Shown piece after piece: positions 42,408 to 51,839 of a stretch of 64,000 bases of DNA. The notes beneath the pieces were generated by a model. That model saw only the letters and a list, made by a program, of their open reading frames with translations. It was not told the origin of the DNA and did not search any database. Position 1 is the stretch's first letter; the number at the start of each line of letters is the position of its first letter. The DNA is taken from contig JADJWN010000001.1 of the NCBI GenBank assembly GCA_016716335.1, positions 32,860 through 96,859 of the forward strand. The letters run 5' to 3'. A program made the translations under genes and the position numbers. The DNA is from Saprospiraceae bacterium. GTDB taxonomy: Bacteria; Bacteroidota; Bacteroidia; Chitinophagales; Saprospiraceae.

Positions 42408-43025
42408 TCAGCTGAGCTTAGTCAGGTGTAAAACAAATTCCACATCCAGTTCATTCCTTACTTTTATGGTGCCTCCCAATTTGCTGGGAGGCTTTAGATT
42501 GAAATCCGAAAAAAGAATTTGCCTGACTCCGGTAAGTTCCATTTTACCCTGTTCCTTGGCGTAAATGGTGTATTGCACCTCAAAATACTTTTTGACTCCG
42601 GCGAGTTCAATCTCCACATTGCCACTGATTTTTTCAAATGATTTGATGGTGGATGGATTTTTGCTGAATGAAATAAATCGAATGTGCATGACAGGATGGT
42701 CATCTGCTTTCAGGGTTTTTTGCAGGTCCTTAGTCATCACTTTATGGTAGCAATCAAAATTGTGTATCTGAATCTGCATGGACCCGGCCAGCTGAATCTG
42801 CCTGAGCAAGCCTGCACCGCCTGATTTATAAATCAGGGTATCTGATTTTCCGTAAGATCTGATGACGCAGGTAAAACTGTTGATATTTGTTTTTCCTTCC
42901 ACTTTGAGGCTGCTTTGACTTTGTATCAGCCACGCCTCCTCTGCAAAATTGGAAATAAAAGACGAAAGCATGCTGGCTGACAATAGAAGAAGGGCAAAAA
43001 GCAGTATTCTGGAATAAATTATCAT
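42408..43025 (-). CDS. YceI-like protein (copy 1)
   Basis: 205 residues with an N-terminal signal segment. The YceI lipocalin-like barrel is recognisable from SSLKVEGKTNINSFTCVI, MTKDLQKTLKADDHPVMHIRFISF and DFNLKPPSKLGGTIKVRNELDVEFVL. YceI proteins are periplasmic carriers of isoprenoid-like lipids in characterised cases. A second, diverged copy lies at 44535-45101 with a porin between them. Confidence 0.8.
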   Translation of the reverse strand: MIIYSRILLFALLLLSASMLSSFISNFAEEAWLIQSQSSLKVEGKTNINSFTCVIRSYGKSDTLIYKSGGAGLLRQIQLAGSMQIQIHNFDCYHKVMTKDLQKTLKADDHPVMHIRFISFSKNPSTIKSFEKISGNVEIELAGVKKYFEVQYTIYAKEQGKMELTGVRQILFSDFNLKPPSKLGGTIKVRNELDVEFVLHLTKLS

Positions 43026-43073
43026 CCTACAATATTAGCAATAAATTAATTAAAAGCCCAGGAAAAGGAAATG

Positions 43074-43106
43074 AAAAAAGCCGGACAATCCGGAGATTGC
43101 CCGACT
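43074..43106 (-). terminator. Terminator after the porin gene
   Basis: AGCCGGACAATC (43079-43090) pairs with GATTGCCCGACT (43095-43106) over 12 positions, two of them G-U on the minus strand, with a CGGA tetraloop region. On the minus strand a run of six T follows at 43074-43079. It sits about 60 nt after the porin stop. The opposite strand also has TTTTA, so it may be bidirectional. Confidence 0.75.
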
Positions 43107-43164
43107 TTTAATACATTCATGTAAATTCGTAAAGGGAAATATCATGGATAATTTTAAAATCCGA

Positions 43165-44490
43165 CTACTGCTCTTCTATGACCATACCATTGAATTTGCC
43201 ACCAAAGAATCTGCTGGTTTCAGGATAGTTGTCATATTTTTGGTTAACATATTCTGCCTTGAGCAATAAGTTTTTGGTGGGGAACCATCCGGCAGAGAAA
43301 GCAGTTCTTGTTATATCCACATCTGTAGTAGCACCTGCCAGTCTGCTGGTCACTTTATTATATCTTGCTCCCACAAAGAGTTGTTCATTAGCAAGAAATC
43401 TGTACACTACCTCTCCTGCTATCTGAGTAGTCTTTCTGTCTTTGCCGTCGTATGCATTAGGCTTTTCATTAACAGTTTTACCTGTGGCAGTTTCATATGT
43501 ACCGAAGAATTCGATGCCTTTGTATTTTACAAAAGGGTTCACGATAAAAGCGGTCACAGAGTTGGATAGTCCGGGATTGAATCTGCCACTGGTAAAGTCA
43601 GCAGTGCTGTTGGCCCATTCAGTACCTTCCATCACACCGAAATACCCTGAGCCTGTCCGGTCACCTGAATACAGCGTAATACTTGGAGAGGAATTGTTGG
43701 AATACATAGATGCACTCAGTCTGAATCTCAGATCTTCCATGCTTTTATCATAAGCTGCTTTCAGAATTAAACTTGGAGCTTTGGAGGTGATGGAGTCATT
43801 TCTATTGGTGCCGATAAGCGGATTTAATGCATAGTCCCTGACATTGTTTCTGATCAATCCATTGGTAAGGCAGGCCATAAACATGAATCCATCTACGGGA
43901 TAGAAGTACACTTCTCCGCCAATTTCGGTGGTAAACTGATCCATGACGTTGTTTTCAACAAAAGGGTTGAAAATGGCATTGCCCCCGTCTGATCTTCTGT
44001 AGTGATTATCACCATAGTTGATTTCCATGTGTCCGATTTTCACTCTGAAATACTTGGTGTACCACTCCGGATTGCCGAACATAGGCAGTTTGTCTATCTG
44101 GATATAACCACCTTTTACCCAAAATTCGTTGTGGTGTCTGGATGCCATATAATTTTCGAGAAAAATACGGATACCATCTCCCATCTGTAAATTCAGATTG
44201 AGGTTGGCAGCTGCAAGATTAAATCCATTCCCAAGAGCATATAATCTCTGTGCAGGTACATTGTTGGGATTTGTATTTTCATGTTTGAGCATCTGATATC
44301 CCTGACGGAAACTACCTCCTATATCCAGCTTGAAGCCTTCATATTCCTTAGTTTCAGTTTTTGAGGGCTCGAAAACATTGATACCCGTCTGGTCATAAGC
44401 TCTTGAATATTGAATGTTGTTTTGAGCTGAAAGGCTGTAGCCCAAAGCTACCACTATCAGCATTGCGATAATACTCCTAAAGGTTTTCAT
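43165..44490 (-). CDS. Outer-membrane porin-like beta-barrel protein
   Basis: 441 residues. Signal peptide to about ALGYSLSAQN. The rest has the alternating pattern, aromatic girdles and D/N-rich loops of a 14-16 strand barrel (FKLDIGGSFRQGYQML, FFRGKFNG-type ends, AGEVVYRFLANEQLFVGARYN) and resembles phosphate-selective porin O/P-like proteins of Bacteroidota. The C-terminus is short and charged, without a classic terminal Phe. Placed between two YceI genes, all on one strand. The substrate is not deducible. Confidence 0.7.
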   Translation of the reverse strand: MKTFRSIIAMLIVVALGYSLSAQNNIQYSRAYDQTGINVFEPSKTETKEYEGFKLDIGGSFRQGYQMLKHENTNPNNVPAQRLYALGNGFNLAAANLNLNLQMGDGIRIFLENYMASRHHNEFWVKGGYIQIDKLPMFGNPEWYTKYFRVKIGHMEINYGDNHYRRSDGGNAIFNPFVENNVMDQFTTEIGGEVYFYPVDGFMFMACLTNGLIRNNVRDYALNPLIGTNRNDSITSKAPSLILKAAYDKSMEDLRFRLSASMYSNNSSPSITLYSGDRTGSGYFGVMEGTEWANSTADFTSGRFNPGLSNSVTAFIVNPFVKYKGIEFFGTYETATGKTVNEKPNAYDGKDRKTTQIAGEVVYRFLANEQLFVGARYNKVTSRLAGATTDVDITRTAFSAGWFPTKNLLLKAEYVNQKYDNYPETSRFFGGKFNGMVIEEQ

Positions 44491-44534
44491 AAAGATTAAT
44501 TTAATAAGTGAATAAAAATTGGTTAGGTCGATTG

Positions 44535-45101
44535 TTATCTGGTAAGGGTAAGGTTAAATTTCAGAGTCACATCCTTGCCGGTTTTTACGGTACCAAGCAT
44601 GAATGAAGGTGGGGTGATATCATACTGTTTCATATCAATTTTCTTCTCCCCGCTGACCACTATCTTATCTCCGTCCTGCTTAGCGGTGACGACAAGGTCT
44701 GTTTCCATAGTTTTACCTGCAATGGTCAGATCAATGCGGCTGTTGATGGTATAATTACTGCCTTTTGCTGTGACCTCTGCATTTTTCAATACTGCGGTAA
44801 TTTCCGGATTGGCATCCACTTTGAGGGCTTTATAAGCATTTTTATCCATACCATCCTTTCCACTTTTCAGAGATTTGGCGGGAGTCTTAAAATTCATGCG
44901 GGTCAGTCCTGTGATATTTCCATTATCATCCAAAACGAAGGTTGCATCACACGAACCGCTTGAGGATTTCATATCCCAGTCGTGCATGGTTGAGGTACCA
45001 CTAACTGTCAGACTCACATTATCTCTGGCGCTGTACCTTACCTGAGCTGAAAGATTGACTACCAGGAGAATCCACAATATGAGCATTGATAAATTTTTCA
45101 T
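44535..45101 (-). CDS. YceI family protein (copy 2)
   Basis: 188 residues. Signal peptide ending near LSAQVRYS. YceI signatures: NVSLTVSGTSTMHDWDMKSS, FKTPAKSLKSGKDGMDKNAYKAL, NPEITAVLKNAEVTAKGS, LTIAGKTMETDLVV and PPSFMLGTVKTGKDVTLKFNLTL. It lies 44 nt upstream of the porin gene and is probably co-transcribed with it, ending at the terminator at 43074. It is closer to the family consensus than copy 1. Confidence 0.85.
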   Translation of the reverse strand: MKNLSMLILWILLVVNLSAQVRYSARDNVSLTVSGTSTMHDWDMKSSSGSCDATFVLDDNGNITGLTRMNFKTPAKSLKSGKDGMDKNAYKALKVDANPEITAVLKNAEVTAKGSNYTINSRIDLTIAGKTMETDLVVTAKQDGDKIVVSGEKKIDMKQYDITPPSFMLGTVKTGKDVTLKFNLTLTR

Positions 45102-45353
45102 GATAAATGATTTAAAGATGATTTATGAATGAATTACAATGCAAGATTACGCCTGTAATTCAGCATAAATTATGACCTTGATTATTGATGGAGATGACAA
45201 AAAATAAAAAGAGAATGATGCAGATCATTTTTTCTGACTAAATAGAGATTGTAGCAGTGCTTATAAGGATTAAAGACCTTCGGCAGAAAATTCTGAAATA
45301 TAAGCTGTCAAGCCAAAAACATGTATTTGAACCCTGTGATTCGGATTAAAATT

Positions 45354-45583
45354 AAAAGAAGGTAACTATTCAGCTATAACCCCGAAGGGGTGTAATATTT
45401 AGTCCGTAGGAAATTTTCCAACGGACTAAATAACCACGGATGGTAAAATCCGTGGATAAAATGATAAAATAACTTTGATTTTGGCGGAATTTTTGTCAAA
45501 ATAAGCAAAAATCGTGCTTGTTTGCCCAAGGCATGGACAAAATCTATGGCGGGAATAAAATAGCTGAATAGTTACAAAAGAAG
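45354..45583. mobile_element. MITE-like element with 16-bp terminal inverted repeats and 8-bp target duplication
   Basis: The element itself is 45362-45575 (214 bp). Its ends, GTAACTATTCAGCTAT and ATAGCTGAATAGTTAC, are perfect reverse complements. The octamer AAAAGAAG flanks it directly on both sides (45354-45361 and 45576-45583), as a target-site duplication would. Inside are three short hairpins: CCCCGAAGGGG; TTTAGTCCGT paired with ACGGACTAAA (about 45399-45430, with an inner GGAAA/TTTCC); and CCACGGAT paired with ATCCGTGG. It encodes no protein, so it would need a transposase in trans. Confidence 0.75.
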
Positions 45584-45894
45584 ATAATCACTTGGGTAAT
45601 TTGCCGAAAGCGGGATTGTCCGCCCTTTGGCGGGAGACAGATTTGGGCAACCAATCTCAGAAGGCAGCCAAGGTGAATCATTGCGGCAACTCAATTTGCT
45701 GCCATTTCAGGCCATAATAAATTTTCCAATTCAAAATCCCGTTTAAATTGGATTGAAGCTAGAAGAGGCGATACTAATGACCGGATTTATAAATTTATTT
45801 AAGAAATTACTATACCCAAGACAAGCAATCCTGATTAGCCTTGAAGTTCTATTTCAAAGCCGTTACTGAGAGTGCCGGTAGTCAATGCCCCTTT
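45584..45894. other. Intergenic stretch without a visible gene
   Basis: About 310 bp between the MITE-like element and the symporter stop. A small hairpin (CCGCCCTTTGGCGGG, near 45619) is present. The other part of this gap, 45102-45353, is AT-rich with no supported feature. Confidence 0.5.
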
Positions 45895-47547
45895 TTACCA
45901 GAAAATAATATAAATAGCTGCTACAGCGGCGATCACCAGGATACTCAGAATATTGAAGACTGAGGATGTCCTGAAAAGTTTGTCACTGAAATATATGGCT
46001 TTGACATCATCATTCTTGTTTTCATACCATGAAATTATCACCATGATAGCAGCTATGAGCAAGAAGCATAATCCCATCCTGTCTATGAAAGGCAGTGCAG
46101 GCATCAAAAACTTGAATGCTGCCGACAATGGTATGGCCAGGATTACGGCAACCAGTGCGGCATTGGTAGATGTTTTTTTCCAGAACATACCGAGAATAAA
46201 AATGGCTACAATACCGGGGCTGATAAATCCGGTATATTCCTGAATATACTGAAATGCCTGATCTAATGTACCTAAAGTAGGAGCTACCAGGACACCAATG
46301 AGTAATGCAGAGGCAGCGGCAACTTTACCCACCCTGACCAGAAATCTTTCTTCCTTTACAGTGAGCAAGGGACTGTCATGCTGGGTGGCATCGAGCGGCT
46401 GCTCACGTTCCACATCCTGCTTCATCAGCAAGGGTCTGAATATGTCGAGCGTAAATATGGTGGATGCACTGTTGACCATGGAGCTGATGGATGAACCTAT
46501 AGCTGCAATCAAAGCTGCCAGAGCCAGCCCTTTGAAGCCTGTACCTACAAAATTGGACAGTACCCATGGATACGCCTGATCGGACTTCAGAAGTTCTGCG
46601 CCCAACGCATAAGCAGCAATACCGGGTATGACTACTATAAGCGGCAGAATGACCTTGATCAAAGCTGCAAAAGCTGTACCTGTCTGAGCTTCATCCAAAG
46701 ACCGGGATGCGAGAGCCCGCTGAATGATATATTGATTATTTCCCCAGTAATACAGGTTTGCGATCCACATTCCGCCTACCAGTACACTGATGCCCGGCAG
46801 ATCCAGATAGGCATCCTTGAGGCCGCCTTTACCATCCGGAATCATCATTTCTCCCTTATTGATAATCATATTGAATTTTTCAGGGGCTTTGGCCATGAGC
46901 ATCTGCAATCCTTCGAAGACACTACCGCCTGCGGCATTGAGCACGGCATAGGTCGCAATAAGGCCGCCCACTATCAGCACCACCACCTGTATCACATCTG
47001 TCCAGACCACTGCTTTCAGTCCACCTGTGATGGAAAAGGTAGCAGCATACAGTGCGAGACCAATGATACCATACATCATCGGAATGCCTACAATCGTTTC
47101 AATAGCCAGTGAGCCCAGATAGAGCACACTGGTGATGTTGACAAATACAAATAAGAGCACCCAGAAGAATGCCAGACCTGTCTTGACCCTTCTGTCGAAC
47201 CGCTGTTCCAGAAACTGGGGCATGGTATAGATTCCTTTGTCGAGAAAGACCGGAAGGAAAAATTTGGCTACCACGATCAGTGTGACGGCAGCCATCAATT
47301 CATATGCAGCGATGGCCAATCCGATGGCATACCCCGATCCCGACATGCCTATAAACTGTTCGGCTGAAATATTAGAGGCTATCAATGAGCCACCTACTGC
47401 CCACCATGGCAGGGATTTGGAGGCCAGAAAGTAATCCTGGGCCGTATTTTTCTTGCTCCTGTACGAAATCCAGAGACCGAAGCCCATCATAAAAATAAGC
47501 CAGCCGGCCACTATTCCGATATCTACACTGCTTAGGTTGTTGATCAT
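45895..47547 (-). CDS. Sodium:solute symporter (SSS/SGLT family)
   Basis: 550 residues with 13-14 membrane helices. Family features: SKSLPWWAVGGSLIASNISAEQFIGMSGSGYAIG near the N-terminus, GLKAVVWTDVIQVVVLIVGG, YYWGNNQYIIQRALASRSLDEAQTG and GLALAALIAAIGSSISSMVNSASTIFTLDIF, the last matching the second SSS signature region. Of the sugar/solute (SGLT-like) group. Transported compound unknown; sugar, inositol or sialic-acid-like solutes are usual. It follows the methyltransferase gene by 12 nt. Confidence 0.9.
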   Translation of the reverse strand: MINNLSSVDIGIVAGWLIFMMGFGLWISYRSKKNTAQDYFLASKSLPWWAVGGSLIASNISAEQFIGMSGSGYAIGLAIAAYELMAAVTLIVVAKFFLPVFLDKGIYTMPQFLEQRFDRRVKTGLAFFWVLLFVFVNITSVLYLGSLAIETIVGIPMMYGIIGLALYAATFSITGGLKAVVWTDVIQVVVLIVGGLIATYAVLNAAGGSVFEGLQMLMAKAPEKFNMIINKGEMMIPDGKGGLKDAYLDLPGISVLVGGMWIANLYYWGNNQYIIQRALASRSLDEAQTGTAFAALIKVILPLIVVIPGIAAYALGAELLKSDQAYPWVLSNFVGTGFKGLALAALIAAIGSSISSMVNSASTIFTLDIFRPLLMKQDVEREQPLDATQHDSPLLTVKEERFLVRVGKVAAASALLIGVLVAPTLGTLDQAFQYIQEYTGFISPGIVAIFILGMFWKKTSTNAALVAVILAIPLSAAFKFLMPALPFIDRMGLCFLLIAAIMVIISWYENKNDDVKAIYFSDKLFRTSSVFNILSILVIAAVAAIYIIFW

Positions 47548-47559
47548 TGGTTCAATTTT

Positions 47560-48261
47560 TTAGTATTCATATTTTGCGGTAATAATATACTGGTAATCCA
47601 GTGAGGTATCATTGGTTTTTACTTCGGTATATCCTGCTTTTTCGAGCATGGTTTCCAATACATCCAGATATATCCTTTCGGATTTTGGCGGAGCATCTAT
47701 GGGGAGTTTTTTCATTTTATAATCCACAATCATCAGGGTGCCGCCTTTTTTCAGTCCTTTTTTCAATGTTTCAAGATATGCCGGAATATTTTTTATATAG
47801 GCTATGGTATTGATGATGACAATGATATCCACCTCATTATCCCTGAGCATGGGGTCATGTTCATTGGCCAAGCGGGTTTCCAGCTTGGGTCTGAATGGTT
47901 CGGGCAGCTTAAGTTTGGATTCTTCTATAGACCGGATGGCTGAGGTATCAATCTCGATGGCTATGACCTTTTCTGCTTTGGCCACCAGCCTGAATGAAAA
48001 GTATCCCGTACCTGCACCAATATCGGCTATGGTTTTTCCCGTAAGGTCTCCTAATTGTCTGATGACAAGGTCCGGTTTTTGCCATACATCCCTGCCGATA
48101 TCCGGATTGCTGAGAAAATGTTCGGTAGAATCGTGTTTTTCAGGGTGTTGATTCAGAACCGAACTGTTGTTGCTCAATTCCCACTTGCAGGATTGTAAAA
48201 TCAGTATCAGGCTCAGCAGGCTGATATGTATCAACAATCTTGGGAATGTGCACTTCAACAT
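47560..48261 (-). CDS. Class I SAM-dependent methyltransferase with a lipoprotein signal
   Basis: 233 residues. A hydrophobic N-terminus ends in LILILQSCKW, a lipobox with Cys at about 26. It is followed by a Rossmann methyltransferase domain: TIADIGAGTGYFSFRL (motif I), VIAIEIDTSAIR, EVDIIVIINTIAYIKN and GGTLMIVDYKM. The motif set is intact, yet the signal would place it outside the cytoplasm, where SAM is not normally available. The signal may instead act as a membrane tether, or the start may be later. The substrate is unknown. Confidence 0.75.
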   Translation of the reverse strand: MLKCTFPRLLIHISLLSLILILQSCKWELSNNSSVLNQHPEKHDSTEHFLSNPDIGRDVWQKPDLVIRQLGDLTGKTIADIGAGTGYFSFRLVAKAEKVIAIEIDTSAIRSIEESKLKLPEPFRPKLETRLANEHDPMLRDNEVDIIVIINTIAYIKNIPAYLETLKKGLKKGGTLMIVDYKMKKLPIDAPPKSERIYLDVLETMLEKAGYTEVKTNDTSLDYQYIITAKYEY

Positions 48262-48380
48262 GTCATCATTTGAAGGCCGAAAGTTAAAAAAATCATTGGA
48301 TTATGAAGCACAATTAATTTCTTACAAAATCAGAACTTTCTGATACGCAAAATTCTAATGACTACATCAACCGCTATATA

Positions 48381-49403
48381 TTAAAACCCTGTGACCGTAT
48401 CCTGTGACCCTGAATCTGATAATTCATATCCGATGTGAAAAAGAGCCTCTCCCAGATTGACTACACTGCTGTTGTTGTGACAAAGGATTATACCTGAATA
48501 GGGCGCATGTACATCTTTTGATTTGGTGCCGTAGGGATCTTTTATGGCTCCCAGCAGCATCCCTTTATCCACCCACTCTCCGGCTTTGTGGTGATGTATG
48601 AATACACCGGGCATCTGCGCTCTCACCCAGGTGGTCTTTTTGATATTGACGGGCGGTTGGTTATTTTGTCGCTCAAAGTTGTACATCCCAAGGTGGCTCA
48701 AGACATTTTTGATGCCGGCAATACCACTTTGTATCGCACTGTGATCAATACGCTGAGATTCGCCTCCTTCATACACAATGGCGGGTACTCCCATATCACG
48801 GGCTGTCTTTCTGAAACTGTGTGCCAGATAGGGTTGTTCCAGGATGCAGGATGTACCAAAGATTTTTGCCATCTCCATGGCCACCGTGTCCGCAGGGTGA
48901 TATCTCACATGCGGAAAATTGTATCTGGCTCCGCCTCCGGTATGGAAGTCAATGGCATAGTCGCATAACGGAAGTATCTTCTTGCTGAGGATCCTGGCAA
49001 TCCTTGACGCCAGGGAACCATTCAAATGACCGGGAAAAGAGCGGTTGACATCCTTGCCGTCAGACAGGTCTCTGCTGAAATTGATAAAGCCAAACACATT
49101 GAGCAAAGGAATCACAATCAGCGTACCTCTCCGGATATTTTCAAAATGATTTTCTTCGATGCTTCTCCTGACTATTTCTATACCGTTGATTTCATCTCCA
49201 TGCACACCACCCAGCAGCAAGACCACCGGCCCGGGCTCTGAAGAGGTGAAAATATGTGCATGTACATTAATACGATTGTCTGACGGGATTTTACCTGCAT
49301 TAATCCGAATAGTTACCATTTCACCCGGTGTGACTGTATTTTTGTCAATCACCAAAGGCAGGTTGTTGCTGAATTTATCCCATTTTTTTTCCAATATGCT
49401 CAT
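48381..49403 (-). CDS. Succinylglutamate desuccinylase/aspartoacylase family zinc hydrolase
   Basis: 340 residues. The M14-like zinc site is visible: LLLGGVHGDEINGIEIVRR (H-x-x-E) and, about 85 residues on, CDYAIDFHTGG (second His). A further Glu in VYEGGESQRID fits the catalytic base. The C-terminal beta domain is of AstE/AspA type. Its start codon overlaps the rimK stop by 4 nt. In many bacteria RimK is paired with such a hydrolase, so it may trim or remove glutamates or process a small N-acyl amino acid. The exact reaction is unproven. Confidence 0.85.
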   Translation of the reverse strand: MSILEKKWDKFSNNLPLVIDKNTVTPGEMVTIRINAGKIPSDNRINVHAHIFTSSEPGPVVLLLGGVHGDEINGIEIVRRSIEENHFENIRRGTLIVIPLLNVFGFINFSRDLSDGKDVNRSFPGHLNGSLASRIARILSKKILPLCDYAIDFHTGGGARYNFPHVRYHPADTVAMEMAKIFGTSCILEQPYLAHSFRKTARDMGVPAIVYEGGESQRIDHSAIQSGIAGIKNVLSHLGMYNFERQNNQPPVNIKKTTWVRAQMPGVFIHHHKAGEWVDKGMLLGAIKDPYGTKSKDVHAPYSGIILCHNNSSVVNLGEALFHIGYELSDSGSQDTVTGF

Positions 49404-50275
49404 CTTTTGTTTCTTTCTACAAATTGAATGATTTTGCCGGCTATATCCACCTGCGTCGCACCCTCTATACCTTCCAGTCCGGGGGATGCATTGACCTCCA
49501 GTACAGCAGCACCCTGATGCGTCCTCAACATATCCACTCCGGCTACTTTGAGTCCCAGTATCTTCACCGAATCAATAGCTGTCTTTTGCTCCTCTGCCGT
49601 GAGTTGTACCCACTCTGCTACTCCTCCTCTGTGCAGATTGGATCGGAAGTCTCCGCTTTTTGCCTGCCTTTTCATGGCTCCTACTATTTCGCCATCCACT
49701 ACAAATGCCCTGAAATCAGCACCCTTAGCTTCGGAAATAAATTTCTGAATAATGATTTTTTCCTTGGTGGTATGGAATGCTTCGATGATGGATTCAGCAT
49801 TTACTTTGTTTTCAGCCATGATTACGCCCATTCCCTGAGTACCGCTCACTAATTTGATGATGACGGGATAGCCTTCCATTTCTTCAAGCATAAAGGGAAG
49901 TGTAAAAAGGTTGGAGCAGAATATGGTCTTGGGTACCAATATGCCATGTCCCGCCAATATCTGGAGGCAACTGAGCTTGTCCCTGGCCATGAGTAATGGC
50001 TCAGCATCCAGTGTAGAAAAGACACCTTGTGAGGCAAACTGCCGCAATACCGCTACGCCATAGGAAGTGGCAGTGGTACCGATTCTCGGTATGATCGCAT
50101 CTACATTGACAATTTTTTGATTGTGGTAATACACCTGTGGTTTGCCTTTTTCGATCACCAGATCACATTGCATATGGTCTATGACCCGCACATAATGATT
50201 GCGGATACGGGCAGCATTGACCAGACTCTGGGTGCTGTACAATGAAGGATTTCTGGATAGTATGACGATATTCAA
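49400..50275 (-). CDS. rimK: RimK-type ATP-grasp alpha-L-glutamate ligase
   Basis: 291 residues. ATP-grasp enzyme that adds glutamate to the C-terminus of ribosomal protein S6 in E. coli. The N-terminal pre-ATP-grasp domain opens ILSRNPSLYSTQSLVNAA. The nucleotide-binding part shows ARDKLSCLQIL, YPVIIKLVSGTQGMGVI, FISEAKGADFRAFVV, and the metal-binding VLEVNASPGLEGIEGA. The match over the whole length supports RimK proper. Translationally coupled to the zinc hydrolase gene downstream. Confidence 0.9.
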   Translation of the reverse strand: MNIVILSRNPSLYSTQSLVNAARIRNHYVRVIDHMQCDLVIEKGKPQVYYHNQKIVNVDAIIPRIGTTATSYGVAVLRQFASQGVFSTLDAEPLLMARDKLSCLQILAGHGILVPKTIFCSNLFTLPFMLEEMEGYPVIIKLVSGTQGMGVIMAENKVNAESIIEAFHTTKEKIIIQKFISEAKGADFRAFVVDGEIVGAMKRQAKSGDFRSNLHRGGVAEWVQLTAEEQKTAIDSVKILGLKVAGVDMLRTHQGAAVLEVNASPGLEGIEGATQVDIAGKIIQFVERNKR

Positions 50276-50427
50276 TTTCAGCGTGATTTGATGGGGCTAA
50301 AGTTAAATAAATATTTGGCCCGCTATGGAGTTTTAGGTAAAATAACTACTTTCGGGATTTTTATGGTATCCATGGCATTGGCATGTAAAGAAGTGCGGGC
50401 AATTCAAAACATAATTAAGAAAAACTC

Positions 50428-51728
50428 ATGAGTGAAATCGTAATGAATGATAAGAAAACCATCAATGCGTGGGCACTTTTTGATTGGGCCAACTCGGCTT
50501 ATGCCTTAGTCATCAGCACCGCTATTTTCCCCATCTATTTTGTAAAATACACCCCGGATATCATTCATTTGGGCAACTATCAGTTTACCAACAGTGCCCT
50601 GTACTCTTTTGCGGTTTCGTTTTCCTATATATTTATCGCTGCGCTCTCTCCTTTACTTTCGGGCATGGCGGATTTCAGCGGCAGAAGGAAGTTTTTTCTC
50701 AAGTTATTCACTTTGACGGGGTCCATCGCATGCATTACACTGTATTTTTTTAAGGGTGAGCCACAGCTTTGGCTTGGCACCTCTGCGTTTATTCTGGCCA
50801 CTATCGGATTTGCCGGGAGTATTGTGTTTTATGATTCCTATCTGCCTATTATCGTGACTGAGGACAGATACAACTCGGTAAGTGCCAAAGGATACACCTA
50901 TGGCTATATAGGTAGTGTATTGCTCCTGGTCACCATACTAACGATGATACAGAGGCCTGAATGGTTTGGCCTGAACGACGGTCAGCTCGCTACCAGACTG
51001 GGCTTTGTCATGGTGGGTATCTGGTGGATAGGATTTGCCCAGATTACATTCCGGAGACTGCCCAAAGACGCCATGCAGAAATTTACCCGCCATATGGTAA
51101 AAAGCGGATATACGGAGGTGCGTAAAGTACTGACAAAAATTAAGTCTATGCCGGATACCCGAAATTTTTTGCTGGCATTTTTCTTCTACAGTGCAGGTGT
51201 ACAGACGGTGATATATCTGGCCACCATTTTTGCTGAAAAGGAACTGAACTTTGAAACGGCCGAACTTATCCTGATCGTATTAATTCTGCAATTGGTTGCC
51301 ATTGGCGGAGCCTATCTTTTTTCAGCCATAGGTACCAGAGCAGGTAATAAATTTTCGCTTTTGACCATGATCGTAATCTGGGTCGTTATATGCACCGGAG
51401 CTTTTTTACTAAAGATAAACTGACCTTTTATATACTCGCTGCCATGGTAGGTATGGTGATGGGTGGGATACAATCCCTGTCCAGGGCCAGCTATTCGATG
51501 CTGCTTCCGGAAAAAAATGAAGATCCCACCTCTTTTTTCAGTTTTTATGATGTGGTGTATAAAATCGCTATTGTGGGAGGTACCCTGCTATTCGGGGTGG
51601 TGGATAATATTTTTCACAATATGCGATATTCTGTACTTGCCCTTGCGGTATGTTTTGTAGTGGGATTTGTTTTTATGTACAAGGTAAATCTGGGGGATAA
51701 ATCTGCAGATGCAGAAGTACCGGGATAA
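50428..51728 (+). CDS. MFS transporter of the UMF1/Atg22-like family (one frameshift)
   Basis: About 433 residues and 12 predicted helices once joined. The start region NAWALFDWANSAYALVI is the UMF1 hallmark, and SPLLSGMADFSGRRK is the MFS loop 2-3 motif. The first frame stops at 51423 after CTGAFLLKIN. The second carries FFTKDKLTFYILAAMVGMVMGGIQSLSRASYS to the end. A T6 run at 51402-51407 with one T missing explains the break (seven T gives GAFFTKDK). Substrate unknown. Confidence 0.85.
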
Positions 51729-51839
51729 ATGCATGAATAAAATGTAAGTCAGCGGATTTACATGAAGTGTGCTGGTACTAATGTTACGGAATTGAAATTT
51801 GCAACGACAGAATACAGGGTATTTCTTAAATCAAAGATT

